Positions 33,328 through 46,686 of a stretch of 64,000 bases of DNA are shown piece after piece (position 1 is the stretch's first letter; each line of letters starts with the position of its first letter). Source of the DNA: Rhizophagus irregularis (Eukaryota; Glomeromycota; Glomeromycetes; Glomerales; Glomeraceae); assembly GCF_026210795.1 (NCBI RefSeq), contig NC_089442.1:806001-870000 (forward strand), given 5' to 3'. The position numbers and the translations under genes were made by a program. Below the pieces are notes generated by a model. That model saw only the letters and a list, made by a program, of their open reading frames with translations, was not told where the DNA came from and did no database searches.

Positions 33328-34640
33328 TGGAAATGTTTATTTTTGTGAGAACACTAGTCAGTAACTTCTTTATCAAGTTTTATGATAATACTACTAGCAC
33401 TTTTTTTCTTATTGAAATTTTTCGGGATTGGTAATTTTTAGAGATTTCTTGTTAACTTTTGTTTCTTTTTTAGGTTAAAACTTTCAACAGATATAAAAAC
33501 AAGCTGTATTTAAATTTTACAATACTTTCAAATGAATAAAATGTATATAGCTAGCAGTCTATTTTAAATTTTTTATAATGATGATAAATAAATTAATGGC
33601 AAGGTATTTTATTGTACAAATATATTTAACAAAGAAAATAAAATTTTTTGTATATTTCAAAGCAAATAAATAACTTAATAAAAAAGTTAAATAATTTAGA
33701 AGACATTAAAAGATTTACATATTTTTTGCTTGAAAATCTGTTTCTAGTCCTTTATAAATCTAAACTGTTGATCCCTGGCATAATTTGTTCTTTGCTGAAC
33801 AAGTAAAGCATGGTATTATAAATTTTCATATCTACAGATTAATGATGAACAAATCATACCATAACGTACAATGAGTATTGTTATTATTTTACTGCACTTA
33901 ATCATATTTTATTTTTAATTCACAATTAGAGAAATAATAGTTAATATAAAATCTGAATTGTAAGCAAGTGAAAACTTAGTATAAAAATTGTCATATCAAA
34001 GAGAATTGAATAAATGGATCAATGAAAACAATTTATAGATTATTTATTATTAACCATAAGCAATTATAACCATCATAAGTTTTTATTTCAAATTTCTTAT
34101 GTAAAAAAAAAATTACATATACTCTATAATTAATGTTGAACAAAATACAATGACATCAATCAATAAAGAAAAAAATATTAATAATTTCCTAACTCCTAAT
34201 TGTAAAATTGGTTAATATTTAATAGTAGGCTTAAATTTGTTGCATCTTATATAAAATAAGACAAATTGTAGTTAGAATATATAAGTTTTCATAATATGTT
34301 ACACCTTTTATATTTCATGTTATAATATAAAAAATAGAATTTTAAAATTCTCATGTAGAATGATAGGATGATAACTTAATATTGGCAAATCTATCATTTC
34401 TAAAATTTTGTTGAAGTTTCGAAAATATGAAGTGTAGTAGATTTATTATCATTACGAGGACGACCAAGAATTCTTACAAATAATGATATAATAAATATAT
34501 TAGATATTATCAAATATTATCGTATATATCAACATTCAATAAAATACAGTAATTACATTTTTTTAAAAAACTATTTGACTGAAACAATAAAAACAAATAA
34601 TAATAATTATACTGACTTTAGTTCAATCATTAATCTAAAC
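33328..34640. other. Intergenic region, part of a segmental duplication
   Basis: No gene recognised. From about 34090 the sequence resembles 39200 onward (ctcaaatttgctgcatc-type words), both copies leading into a minus-strand kinase relic. Confidence 0.45.
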
Positions 34641-34649
34641 AATCAGTAT

Positions 34650-34990
34650 CATCATTTGTAAGATCTTTGTAAATGGATTGAACAATCGAGAAGTATAATA
34701 AGCTTGTGGATGAGTTGATTGATTATTTTCAATAGATAAAAGACTTGTCATCTGCTTCTTCAATTTGCTTCTTAAATTCCTCAAATGTACCTAAACTAGA
34801 ATATGCAATAAATTCATTCACTTCAGAAGCAATTGTCTACTATTATCTGGGTTTGGATCCAAACACATTTTCATTAGGTTAATATAAAAGTTTGGTGCTT
34901 TTTGCTCATTTATTTCATTACATATATTTAATGCTAAAGCATAATCATGTGCACAATTGGCAAAAGGCTCTCTAGTCGTCACCAGTGTTG
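34650..34990 (-). pseudogene. Relic of a zinc-ribbon kinase C-lobe (copy 2)
   Basis: Minus-strand reading: EPFANCAHDYALALNICNEINEQKAPNFY in segments, then NLMKMCLDPNPDN, a frameshift, and further on SRLFNPFTK. It matches the C-lobe end of the kinases at 22.3 and 48.7 kb but has lost the GIRPEI block and the frame. It is a dead fragment. Confidence 0.75.
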
Positions 34991-35228
34991 AAAATTTAGA
35001 TTATTTTGAATTTTCAAATCATCAATTAATTTATTCATCAATTTCATTGTCTATCAATATCATATATCATTTATTAATACCTGTAATATATTAAAATCGT
35101 TATTTATTGTTATTAATTTTATTAAATTATATATTTTATTGAAATTTTATTTATTTTTTGATATTTAATAATAATTTCAAAAAAGACTTAGCAAACCTGA
35201 TAATTTTATTTGGAGTAAAGATCGCTCT

Positions 35229-35337
35229 CCCTATAAAAAATTTTTCAGAAAAATGATCACGTGTCTGGGTTTCTTCGGAATGAAAACTAGAAAAATGATC
35301 ATTTATCGGAGTTTTTTCAAGAATTTTATTTATAGGG
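35229..35337. repeat. Short CCCTATAAA-type inverted-repeat element
   Basis: 109 bases starting ccctataaaaaattttt and ending ttttatttataggg, with repeated aaaatgatca words inside. Its termini resemble those of the elements at 32925 and 62964. Confidence 0.5.
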
Positions 35338-35625
35338 TTTATCAGGATATCTGTTGGTGATTTATTCTTTTAAAAAATAATTAAATCATACACTTTTACA
35401 ATTTCCTATTTATTTCATTCTTTTTTCGGATTTCTAGTCATCATCAGTATTGGAAATTTAGATTATTTATAAGCGCGGAGAATTAATCACATAAAGCTTT
35501 TTTTTAAACCCAATAATATTTATTTTATTCCTTTTTTAAATTTGCTATAAAATTGAATACAGAATGAATAATATATAATAATTCCCCTAACAAATATAAA
35601 TTATGAATATATATTATACATATCC

Positions 35626-37352
35626 CTAATACATCTCATCTATAAATTCATAGGCTTTAATATGTAAATTATAATATCCTTTAACCTTAATGTTATATGA
35701 TTCAAATTCCTTAAATTCATCTGTCATACCTTTTTTATGAGAACTATAATTACTATATGTACTTAATTGGGTTTCAGTATATCCTACAATAGCTAAATAT
35801 TCAGCCTTTTTCTCTTTCATAATATATTCCTTTATATATGGTAAAATATCATCGAGTAAATTATTAATATTAAATAATAATTTCTTAATGAAAATATGCT
35901 TTAAACTTTTTAAAAATACTTCCCAGACATTTTTTACAATCGGAGTACCAGTAAAATATAGCTCCAAATATTCTAACTTACAAGGAAGAACCTGTGCTAA
36001 TTTTAATAACATTTCTATTATAGATTCATTTTTTTCATGATGAATAAAAACACCTATAGAAAAATAATTAAGGTTTTGTCCGAAAATTTTGACTGAATCT
36101 AATACAATATGAACTTTCTGAATATTAGACATATGTATATCAAAAAATTTAATTCTCTCACAATAATTATTAATAAATTCTAATGCTCTGCATTTTAATA
36201 CATCATTTACATATGAATCAATTCCAATATTTTCTAAATATTCCCCAGATTTTTGAAATAATAATTGCATTGATTCAATTTGTAAATTTCTATCTTCATC
36301 ACTCATAAACAAAGATCTTTGATCATTTTCATTCATTATAAACAAAGATATTAATTTTAATGGTTTGTCAAGATCAATGATTTGTTGAATAAAATTAGAA
36401 TTAAAAATAAGACACTCAAGTATATGAATAGATTCTAAAACATATAATTGTTCAAATGCCTTTTTTATATGTAATATATTCCTAAAATCAATTCTATAAA
36501 ATATAATTATCTTTAAAGGTTTTGAACTATTAGAATCACCTATGATATTATATAATCGTATACTATTACCTGAAACACGTGAAGTATATTTATTAATATC
36601 ATGAGAAAAAATAATTTTTTCAAGATTTTTTTGTGAATTAATAATTTGTGATAATTGTTTTTCAATTGACATGTGATTATCTCTAAAACTTTCATATTCT
36701 AAAAATCTAATATGAAGTGATGAAATTAAATTGCAATGATAATAAAAACATTTTAAAATTTATAACCAAATTTATATTTTATAATTTCTTCATTAAAATG
36801 AAGTTTTAAAATTTTTATACTACTAATAAATTTTGGATTTTGTAAGATTAAATTAATAATAGAATTAAAATATTTTCTGCTCATAAAGTATTTATATGCA
36901 ATTTCAATTTCAAAAGTATGTAATTTAGCTTCATTTTCGATAAATACTTTGATTAATAATAATAAAATACGTCCTCTTGAGCAGGTAAACATTTTGTTAG
37001 CTTCAATCCAATTTACAATACTGAGACATATATTTGGTGTATTTATACATTTAATAAAATTGGAATAATTAAATAATGTTTTTGAAGGAAATATATTATT
37101 ATCAATTCCACATCTATTTAATTGTGTTTTGTCATTTTCATTTATTTTTTGTAAATAAATTTCAATAAAGTGAAAATTTTTAGGATTTTTCATTAAAAAC
37201 GGATCTTCCCATAATAATGGAATCGCAATTTGACACCAAAATTTATTAACTAAAACACATGAATGTAATGTTGGAATGTCACCCCGAAAATATTGAAAAA
37301 TATCATCTGTTAATTCGGGAAAATTTCCTAACAATACTTTTGAGCATGCCAT
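35626..37352 (-). pseudogene. F-box protein gene broken into two frames
   Basis: The first open part (37352-36753, 199 aa) begins MACSKVLLGNFPELTDD and contains an F-box at residues 9-52 (HSCVLVNKFWCQIAIPLLWEDPF). The second part (36672-35626, 348 aa from its first Met) is the leucine/isoleucine-rich C-terminal half typical of Rhizophagus F-box proteins, ending YEFIDEMY. Between them the coding frame continues (CNLISSLHIRFLEYESF) but is shifted by one base at a T5 run near 36735, and a TTA codon is changed to TAA just before it. The paralogue at 51528 has the same T5 shift but not the TAA. So this is a disrupted gene, unless an unusual intron or assembly error explains it. F-box proteins recruit substrates to SCF ubiquitin ligases. 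Confidence 0.8.
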
Positions 37353-37404
37353 GATATTGCAAAAGAAAGAAAAAGGGAATACTTGTTTTTTAAATTAGAG
37401 TTAT

Positions 37405-37500
37405 TTCCTTGACATATATGGTAATCAGGTGAAATACCTATTCCATTTATAGTTAACAAGGAACAATCATTTTAACCAATCAGTTTTCAGAAAATCGCAA
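37405..37500 (-). promoter_or_regulatory. Conserved F-box promoter: CCAAT box and TATA element
   Basis: On the gene strand: gattggttaaaa (inverted CCAAT box, about 37475-37482), then a tataaatggaataggt segment about 25 bases downstream. The same arrangement is kept upstream of the copy at 51528 (51383-51425). Confidence 0.55.
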
Positions 37501-37581
37501 GGTGCAAATTTATGTCGATCATTATTAATTAATTCTGATACCCAATTATATTTTCTATAATGAAGTTAGCTGAAAAACGGA

Positions 37582-38143
37582 GTTTAATCTAAAGATGGTC
37601 ATCGGTCCTAAAAGACCACAGTCTCACGGTCCTACACCTTAAAAAGACAGACCAGTCCATCTTGATGTAGGACCACAGTCTTTCAGTCCTGTAACATGTA
37701 CAATAAGACTGACGGTCTTTTTAAGGACTGCAGTCTTTTTAAGACCAATCAGTCTTTTTTCTTTTTTCTGCAAATAAAAAATTTTCTATTACTTTACTAG
37801 GAACAGTCTTCCTTTATAAATGAACACTAATTGTATAAATTTATAGGAACCATTCCAGACGTATATTATAAGCAAATAACATGTATAAAGACGGATTTAC
37901 TATACTTTATTAATGTTAATTTTCTTTTTTTCCTTGGAGACAGGGAGACAGTCTTTTCTAGAGTTTCAATATGCAAGTAATAACTTTTATATAAAGACCA
38001 ATACAAAGATCAGGTCAGTCTCAGGACCGGTCCTACTGTGCCAAGAAAAAATGAAAGACCGCGGTCCGGTCCTACAAGTCCTGGGACCGACCGGTCTAGG
38101 ACTGAGTAGGCCTGTAGGACTGATGACCATCTTTAGTTTAATC
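37582..38143. mobile_element. hAT-type MITE with perfect 8-bp target-site duplication
   Basis: The element body is 37590-38135 (546 bp). Termini are taaagatggtcatcggtcct and its near-perfect reverse complement at 38116-38135. The 8-bp target-site duplication GTTTAATC lies at 37582-37589 and 38136-38143. An 8-bp duplication with this kind of terminal repeat is the mark of the hAT superfamily. Inside, both halves are packed with ggtcct / aggacc and gtcttt words in both orientations, giving a long foldback structure, but no transposase. It would be moved by a hAT transposase elsewhere. Confidence 0.85.
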
Positions 38144-39550
38144 GTGGAAAATCCCCCACAATTCCACGTCCAGAATCCAGATCACATTGCGGCTAATTAT
38201 TTTTCGGCTAACTACAATTTTCATTCCTTAAATAATGCTCTTTATGCAAACACTAACATATTAATATACACTCTCCAAAGTTATATAATTTTTACCCTTT
38301 ATCATTTAACCACACCAAATTCTCTTTTTCTGCAAACATGTGATTTAGTTATATTAATTCATAATTTGTTTAGAATCTCTCTTACTCCTGCCTCCTATCT
38401 GACCTACTATAGTCTTGAATAAATATTACCTTGATTTCAATGGAATGACAAAATCCCAAGATAGTAACAAATTTTTATATATTACATGTGGATGAGTATG
38501 TTGTAGCAATTCTTCACATTACCTTTCATATATATATTGCAATGAATAAAACATCTCAAGAGTTCATATTAAATAAACAAGAAAAAATAAAAAATAAATC
38601 AAGTTTTTTTTTATAGTTTATATAGTTAATATCGAAAACTTAATCATTAGCTGCTGGATGTACAGTATTTATTCACATTGATTATAAACCAATTTCACTT
38701 TTTTAAAGGATTTTTGTTCAACATAAATAAAAATGTCAGTAAACTTTAATTATGTTAAGTTCATCATACAGTATTTACTTTCTTGGCTTCTATGGTCAAG
38801 AAATTGTTAGAATTGTATTCTTATAATTATAAAATTGCCTTGTTCAAGGTGGATTTATAACTGAAAGCTATCTTGTGAGATGGGTATTTTTAAATATGGA
38901 ATGATAAAAATTTAGTCTACTTAAATCAATTAAAGACAGGTTATGAAAATACAAACAAATCAATATTTAGTCATTTCTCAGTGATCAAATTTGTAATTCA
39001 AATACACTCGTTCTCTGGTTGTTTTTATTTGAGTTAATTTGTTCTGACTCAAATCTAGTATCCAAAATTAAATTATAAGTAAAACACAATGATATCTCAT
39101 GATAGTTTTCAATGTATTTATTATTATGATTATTGAATATCAAGCAAATTTTTCTTAGTGCATTAACACTAGTAACAAGTTAATATTTTCAAATCTTATA
39201 TTTATTGTTCAATTACAAATTAATTTTATTTATGTAAAAAAATTTACATACTCTTGAACAATATACCAACAAAGAAAAAAATAATATGTAATATCTTAAT
39301 TACTAATATTTAATAATAAGCTCAAATTTGCTGCATCCTATACATAATGTAATGTTTAGGATCAATTTAGTTTTTAAAATTTCATATTTCATTTTCAGCA
39401 CTTTTGATGTGGTCGTGCAGAAAATACAACCCCATTTTATCTTTATTCTCTGATCACTTATTAAATTCTAAATCATTTTATAGATTATAAATCAAATAAG
39501 TTTATTAAAATGAATAAAATTAAGTAAATGTTCATACTTTATAGAATCAA
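38144..39550. other. Intergenic region, part of segmental duplication
   Basis: No gene recognised. The part 39200-39360 is the counterpart of 34090-34250. Confidence 0.45.
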
Positions 39551-39554
39551 TAGC

Positions 39555-39920
39555 TTCCACTGAATTACTACTAATACTATCATATTTAAAAGATCTTTTC
39601 AAATAGATTGAGTAACCAAAAAAGTGTAAAAAGACTGTGGCCATGGATGAGTTGATTGGCTATTTTCATCAATAATTAAAAGATTTGCTTTTCTATATTC
39701 TTATGTTTCTCTAACTTGCTTTTTAATTTCTTTATCTACTATTATACCACAATTAAAAGAAAGATAAATTAATCTATGTATTTGAATAGCAATTGGTCTA
39801 TTATCTGGATTTGGATCCCTGCTTCTTCATTATAATCATTATAATATTTTGGTACTTCTTACTCATTTACATATATTTAATGCTTAGCATTATCATGAGC
39901 ACAATTCACAAGAGACTATG
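39555..39920 (-). pseudogene. Relic of a zinc-ribbon kinase C-lobe (copy 3)
   Basis: The minus strand carries scattered family motifs: NCAHDNA, ICK, then DPNPDNRPIAIQIH, a KKQxxE region, and a tail like SxLFKRSFKYDS. Frame breaks and deletions are frequent. It is closely related to the relic at 34650-34990. Confidence 0.65.
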
Positions 39921-39930
39921 ATAATCGTAC

Positions 39931-41089
39931 CAAAACAATAAATCTGATACTTGAATATATTATTAATAAAAATAACTTAGATAGACTACCAATAACATAG
40001 ATTAAAAAAATTAAAAAAAGTGATTACAAATAATATATAAACTACAACGTTGAACACCATGATGAATAATAATATTTAATATTAATTTATTAATAGTATA
40101 TAATATAATAAATAGAAATTTAAACTCCTTTAATTAAAAAAAATATAATAAAAATATAATAATAATAAATGTATTAAGTATTATCAAGTAATTTAAAAAC
40201 ATCAACATTCAATAGAGTAATAGTAATTTGATGCCCTTAGGATTTTGAGAGTATTTGATAGGAAGTTATTTCCAGGTGGATGCTGGAGCTTTGGGAATTA
40301 ATTATCTTGGAAGGGTGCAGAAGCAGGCATTTAGTTGAAGTCTAGTTTGGTATTTTACTTGGATTCTGTTCTAATATATTACATTCATAACAATTTTGAG
40401 AAACCTTAATCAGTTAATCATCTTAATCTAATAGTAATAAATTAAACATATTCTGAATTCTGATACAAAATGTTGATAATCCAATATATAATTTGCTAAT
40501 ACTCAAGAGTATTGTTATCGAGCGAAATCCTAAATATGTATATGAACTGAATGAAAAAAATAAAATAATCTACCAAGTATTTCAATTTTATCAATAACTT
40601 TTTATATTATCATATTTATACGCTCTATGTGATATATAATATTTAGTATCGATTTATGACATCTGAAGTATCTCTCATAGAGATATTTCTCAAAATCATA
40701 TTTTTATATTTACAAAACTATCAATTCTGGTGATCAAATTCCACTTATTTATTGGAAATAATAGTACAAAATATTATTCATATCAAAGACTTTTTAATAC
40801 AAATTAATTTTTAAAATTCGTAAGGTGAAGAGTATTAAGTATACAATACATTTATACAAATAATTGTTAAATATTTGTAATTAAAAATGTATCAAATTAT
40901 ATGACACCACATTTTATTAAACAACTTGGCTATTTGTATGTGTTTTATTAAATAGATTATATTATAATAACTATATAAATAATTCACTTATGGTGATAAT
41001 AATTGATTAATTGTACTATAAATTTTACATGTGATAAAAATAAATAAGATTGTAACGTTATGTTAAGAAATATTGTAAAAAAAGAATTA
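39931..41089. other. 3' flank of secreted family member 2, duplicated at 27.6 kb
   Basis: No gene. From about 40470 to the stop codon the sequence aligns with 27590-28020 (for example ttatattatcatatttatac and tattagagtaata words). Confidence 0.5.
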
Positions 41090-41930
41090 TTAGAGTAATA
41101 TGGGACAAGAAAAATATTCTTGAACTGCTTCTAAAGATCCATTGAACATATTTTTTACGATAGGATCAGGTACTGCATGTTGATCCATCCAATTTTTATA
41201 CTCTTTCATCATATTTTTACCACATTCACTACATTTAGTTACTAATTCCATAGGAACTTTAATACGAGTTCCATCTTCTTTATAAGCGAATAAGAAATCA
41301 TATGAAAATTGGACCTTTCCTTCAGGGATTTCTTGTTTAAGCCAATCAACTAATGGTCTAATAGATTCTATACCGCACAATTCTGAAATTTTTTAAATTT
41401 AATATTTATCGTTAAATTATATTATTATTATTATCATTATTTTAATAAATACCAAATCGTAAATTGAGCTTACCTCCATTTGAAGTTTTATGACATAAAG
41501 AACTATATTCAGGTACAGCAAAATAAAAGAGTAATAAAGTGGCGTAAGGTGCGACAACAGTTTCATCAAGTGACGAAGGATTTGCGCTCCAATCAACGTA
41601 AATTGTTAATTCGTTAGCACATTTTTCCTCAACCCTTTCCCAAATTTGTTTACCCTCCTCGTAAGTACATGAAAATTCAATTGAACAAGCTTTTTTCACT
41701 GCTTTATCATAAGAAGTTAGGTTATAGTTAAAAGTATAAGGATCATATTGAACTTCCGCAAAAAGTTTGTTGAAAAAAGTGCATGTTGATGGACTTTGTC
41801 CAGAATTCCAGAGTTCCTTTTGACATTCATTACAAAGAGAAACACCAAAGTATTTTTCGCATGTTAATTGAGCCTTAACATTAACAATTAATAATAAAAG
41901 TAAACCGATTAAGAGAATAAATATTTTCAT
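41090..41930 (-). CDS. Secreted cysteine-containing protein, family member 2
   Basis: Exons 41930-41474 and 41382-41090 (GT-AG, phase 1) give 249 aa, the same length and intron position as the member at 17324-18178. I take the Met at 41930 because it gives a clean signal peptide (MKIFILLIGLLLLLIVNVKA) at the same place as in the paralogue; an in-frame Met 12 codons upstream is possible. The mature protein starts QLTCEKYFGVSLCNEC. Conserved blocks are NELTIYVDWSANPSSLDE in exon 1; IRPLVDWLKQEIPEG, a CSEC pair and YFSCPILL at the end in exon 2. All cysteines are shared with member 1. It is probably exported to the wall, apoplast or symbiotic interface, but that is inference. No named domain is recognised. 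Confidence 0.87.
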
Positions 41931-42067
41931 TTTTGTTAAAAATTTATTTTCAAATAAGAATTTCAAAAAAAAATTGGGATCTATGTAAATGAAAAAAGAG
42001 AAAATTTGACTAATATTTATACTTGTTCATTATTCGATAATGATCTATTTTCATAATTAATAGGTAG

Positions 42068-42105
42068 AACAACGCACAAAAAAGTTAGCCACAAATATTA
42101 TAATC
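42068..42105 (-). promoter_or_regulatory. Conserved upstream box of the secreted family (copy 3)
   Basis: aacaacgcacaaaaaagtta followed by gccacaaatattataatc, 138 bases upstream of the chosen start. A TATA-like atatttatacttg lies between it and the gene (about 42012-42026), at the matching place in all three copies. Confidence 0.55.
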
Positions 42106-42118
42106 GTAAGATTTTCAG

Positions 42119-45100
42119 GTTTTTAGATTTTGGTGAAACAAAAGGTGGGATCATTTGACGATCAATTATAATAAATATATAATCATTCCATATATAACTA
42201 ATTTCCATATTTAGTACTTTATAATGAATTATGTTTTTTAAGATGAAACAATAGTAATTTTTAACTAAATAACATCGTATGATTATATATAAGATCATGA
42301 GACATCAAACCTAATGAGCTAATGAATTTATGGTATGATCCTGTACTGACGTAATTTCGTTAGTGTACTTTACGTATAGATTAAGTAGACACTAGTTGAA
42401 ACTATAAAATTCCAGAAGTATTACAAGTATTACGCGTATACAGCTGCTTGTATATATCCCTTTGACTTTTTGTAACGAATTTCATGAAGTCGACAACATC
42501 CGAACGATTTATTAAATATGCATTAAAAAGTCCTAAAAAATTTTTCTAATAACTTACTATTAAATTTTTTATTTTTTACTCTTTGAAAATAATAAATTTT
42601 CTTAAAATTTTTAAACATTTTTAATATTTATCGATCATGAGATCATTTTCCTTTATAAACTTAATAGAGTTCGCCTATTATAGATAAATGATTTTTGAAA
42701 ACGTTACGCTTTATAACTCCAATGGTATTAACTCTAAATTTTTGAAATAAGATCTGACTATCGATGTTGTTATATAAAATTCAATAATTTTATTAAAATT
42801 AAATCGACCTTAGATCGTTCAAACAGGAAGTTTTGGTACTTTAATATATATACTGTTTCATTAATAATAAGTACTGTATATTAACTCAAATTTTAAAGAA
42901 TGGTATAGTTCCAAAGTCAATTTGATTTTTATTTTGATGTAGTTTTTTATCAGAAAGTCTTTTTTTTCGTACACTTATTATAATAAGAATCATAATATTG
43001 CATATTATTATTCTTTAACCGGATTTAATTTATAGATAATATTCTTCCGAAACATCGAATCCTATTTGGAACTTCATTTGTTTTTATCGCATCACATCAC
43101 TTTAAGCGATAATAAAAAATTGTCAAAGAGTAAAAAAAAAATAAACCAAATAAGCGCATTGGATAGGTATATAAATACGTTATAATATATTAAAATTGGT
43201 ACTTTACAATAAAATATGTGGTAGGTCACGTTATTACATGTATTACAATGCAAGGAGTACAGTGTTGCATGTTGTATCACTAAGGTGCTACTTGAATAAG
43301 ACCTGCACTATGTGATTCCGTAAATTGTATTAAATGGTCCTTAAATTTATATTGATTGATATTTTTGATTTCAAATAAATTTATGATTTTCACATGTTTC
43401 AATGTTTCATCGATACCCCATCATTTTCTTATTTGTATCAAATAAATGATCTTGATGAAAAGTCTATTTAGGGTTTATTGAAATCTTAACTATTTGCATA
43501 TTATGAAATCATTAACAGATGAGATGGTTAGATGAATTAATGAAGCTAATATTTGTTAATATTGTTCAGTCGATTAGGAAATATGCGGAATTTTACTGAC
43601 CGATATTTTTATGAAACATCCAATATTGAAATCGGTGTTAGTAGCATTAATTCCTATTGGTCACCACAGTATTCCTAATAGCTTAACTATAACTCGGTTA
43701 TTGGATGGGGAATATCGGCCGAAGTCCTGACCCAATCCAATAACTATTTATTAATAAAAGAATATTTTTTAAATATTTTCATATTTTCGCTTACGTGAGT
43801 TACTTATTAATTTATTCTCCCTTTTATTCTTTAAATATTTTTATCTCCTACTAGGAATTACAAGAATTCATTTAATTTTATCTGCAGATGGCTAATTCAA
43901 TCATATTAATTTTCTTGGTATTGTAGTCTGACTCCTCTTTAATCAGGTGATCACTTTCGGAATATCTAAAGTGTATTTGTTCATATTATAGTTAAGAGTA
44001 TTTTAATTATGTATTTGCTCACATAAGTTTATACCGGTTTAACTTTACAACGAGAATATATCATCCGAGTATTAATGAATTTATATACAACGATATGCTA
44101 AAAGAATGGTCACCAACGCATACTATTTCAAAAGGTAAATCCCTATGAAAATATTATAATTTTTTCATACAAAAGAATTTAACTAAGTTTATGTTCATCT
44201 TAAGTTCTCTCTTCAATGATGACCGATCCATATCTCTATATTCACATTTGATCGTTATTTGTTATAAATTATTTCTAATATTAGACGATCCACTTGTAAC
44301 TGAAGTTGTTCATGTGTACAAACACGATCGAACTCGTTATGAAACTACTGCCACTCTACTGCTTGGGAATGGACTCCCAAATATGCTAATAAGTATAACT
44401 TTATATGACCTTTTGCTTTGTTTTTATTGTTTGTATTTTTATCACTGATTATATAGTACTCTATTATAAAGTACCATATTAGTGTAATCAATTTATCTAT
44501 CTGTTTATATTATTCGAATATATGTGTCCGTTAATTAATCAAATATACCAAATACCGTAATCATACATACAAGCCTAATGTAAGAGACTATTAAACGAGT
44601 CATGGAAAGATTCGGAAGAATATAAGGAGGACGAAAATAAAAAAAGAAGCTAAGCAAAACAAAAAAAGAAAAATAGTCTCTCCTATATATAATTTTATTA
44701 GCAGAAATGCTCTTTAATCATTTTCCGAGTAAGATAGTGAATGAGAGGTTCGAGAACAGAAAAAAAATTAATTCACACTTTATAAAGTAGTAATTTTCTA
44801 GATTATTTATTCTTAAATCTTAAAAAAACAGAACTAGGTCTCAACGACCTCACAAGGCGTTTAATAAAAAAAAAATAAAATAAAAATGACCAATAAATAC
44901 TCAATATGCATATGTTTATTATAAAATGTATATCGACATTAGCAGATAATTTGGAAGTTAAAACATATAGAAAAAGGTGGTTTTGTAAAATATAAAAACA
45001 TGGTTACAATAAATATTGCCTATAATTTGTCTTTGTCATAGAGATCGAAGATTCTACTTAATATCAGTGACTATGGAAATGATTTTAAAGTCACATTATC

Positions 45101-46686
45101 GACAAATAAGCTTCCGAAATTAAATCTTAGTTTGATAAGCTTTTAAAAATTAAAAATTCGAAATTTCGAAATTTCGAATAAAAAAAAAATATTTTTTCCA
45201 ATAAAAGAAGATTTTCCTTCCTCTTTTTTTTTTGAACGAAAGTTTTACGTTTTAATTCTGAATTCGATTAGTGAGCAATAGGATATTATTTTTTCTGAAG
45301 TTGTACTATTTTTCGACATCATAGCGAGACTATGTACGAAGTCACGTAAAAAAAACACTTTATTAGGGCTAAATTTAATCGGTTTGATTTTATTTTTAAG
45401 GAGTTAAATATAATTCACCTAATAATGCTTAATCTAACTCTAAACTCCGTTGCTTAATATTCACGATTAATAAAAAATTAGGGACGGGTCAGAATGACGT
45501 CATTGCCTCACCTGTCATAGGAAATTCTATAATTTTGGCCGAAATTAAGCATATCTCTTCAGCCATTTCTAGCATGTGAATTTTTAATTAATTCGTGTAA
45601 CCATTTTTGATTAATGTATTGTTTACAAAATATTCAGCACAAATAAAATTTGTAATTTACATTTGATTATTATGTCTCAATTAACGTACGTTTTTATTTG
45701 TAAATTTGTAATTAACCTGAAACGTAACATTACAACTTAAAATTTTTGAATGTATTCGTAAAACTCAAAAATAAATGTATAACAGAGTACTTCTTTTCAA
45801 GCTTTTCAAAAAAAAAAAATAAATATTTTTCTCAAATGTCAAAATATTTATTCTCGTGTAAATATATAAAATTTAAAGAAAGCGTAATGTTAACGTTATT
45901 CGTACAAATATTATCAATTATAAGTCGTACAATAAAAAAACGCCCCATGAATTTTTGAAGATCGGGAGACATTGTTAACAATTGTTTATTTAAACACTTA
46001 AAAAAAAGAATATAATAATAAATGTGTCAAAAAAATGAATTTTTAATTTTTAATTGTAAACAAACAATAATTTTTTTGGGAATGGTGTAAAAAAAGTGGA
46101 ATTATTTAATTTGGTGTAAATAAAAAAATTTTTAAATATAATTATGCAAGTATAAGTTTCAAACAAGATGGACACAACCGATCATGAGAAAAAACTAAAA
46201 CTAAATGAACTAAATGAACGAACAAACGGGGTAATAATAATTCCTCAATAAATACGGATAAATGAAATTAATTAATTAGGAAATCTTTATCATTTAATTA
46301 TTATTAAAATTATTATTTTAGTAGTCTGTGTAACTTTTTAAGCCTCAAAAATAACAGGTTTTTAATGTTAGAAGATGTTTGTTATTGCATTATCCTGACG
46401 TTTAACAATTTAATGATTCTTTTTATTATTGGGCGTAAAATGAATTTCATTAAATTGACTTAAATCAGAAATGTTGTAGAACCTTAAATGATGTAAATCA
46501 ATACTTTAATCAGTTTTTTTTTGTATCGCCACAATTACATCATCGATCTTCATTACGTTTTGTTTACGGCATGATCTCTCGTAAAAAAATTCAAATAAAT
46601 AAACTTTTTTTTTCTTTCTTTTTTTTCCTCTTTTTTTAATATTTATTATTAACAATATTAAATAATCTCACCTAATTAAATAAAAA
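42119..46686. other. Long intergenic region without recognisable genes
   Basis: About 4.6 kb of AT-rich sequence. I see only short open frames (43092-43280, 44191-44448, 45746-45958) without family features, and a simple palindromic patch ttcgaaatttcgaaatttcgaa-like at about 45155-45180. Upstream of the F-box/LRR gene, T-rich tracts at 46600-46640 may be promoter poly(dT). Confidence 0.5.

Noticed and set aside
36700-36745. A 43-base intron joining the two F-box ORFs
   Set aside because: GT and AG ends exist (gtttttatta ... catattag), but the phases do not match and an in-frame TAA remains just upstream.
37913-38422. 169-codon plus-strand ORF
   Set aside because: It starts inside the hAT MITE, crosses its terminal repeat and target-site duplication, and ends in unrelated flank.
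44191-44448. 85-codon ORF in the long intergenic region
   Set aside because: Hydrophobic, no start context, no paralogue, no recognised family.
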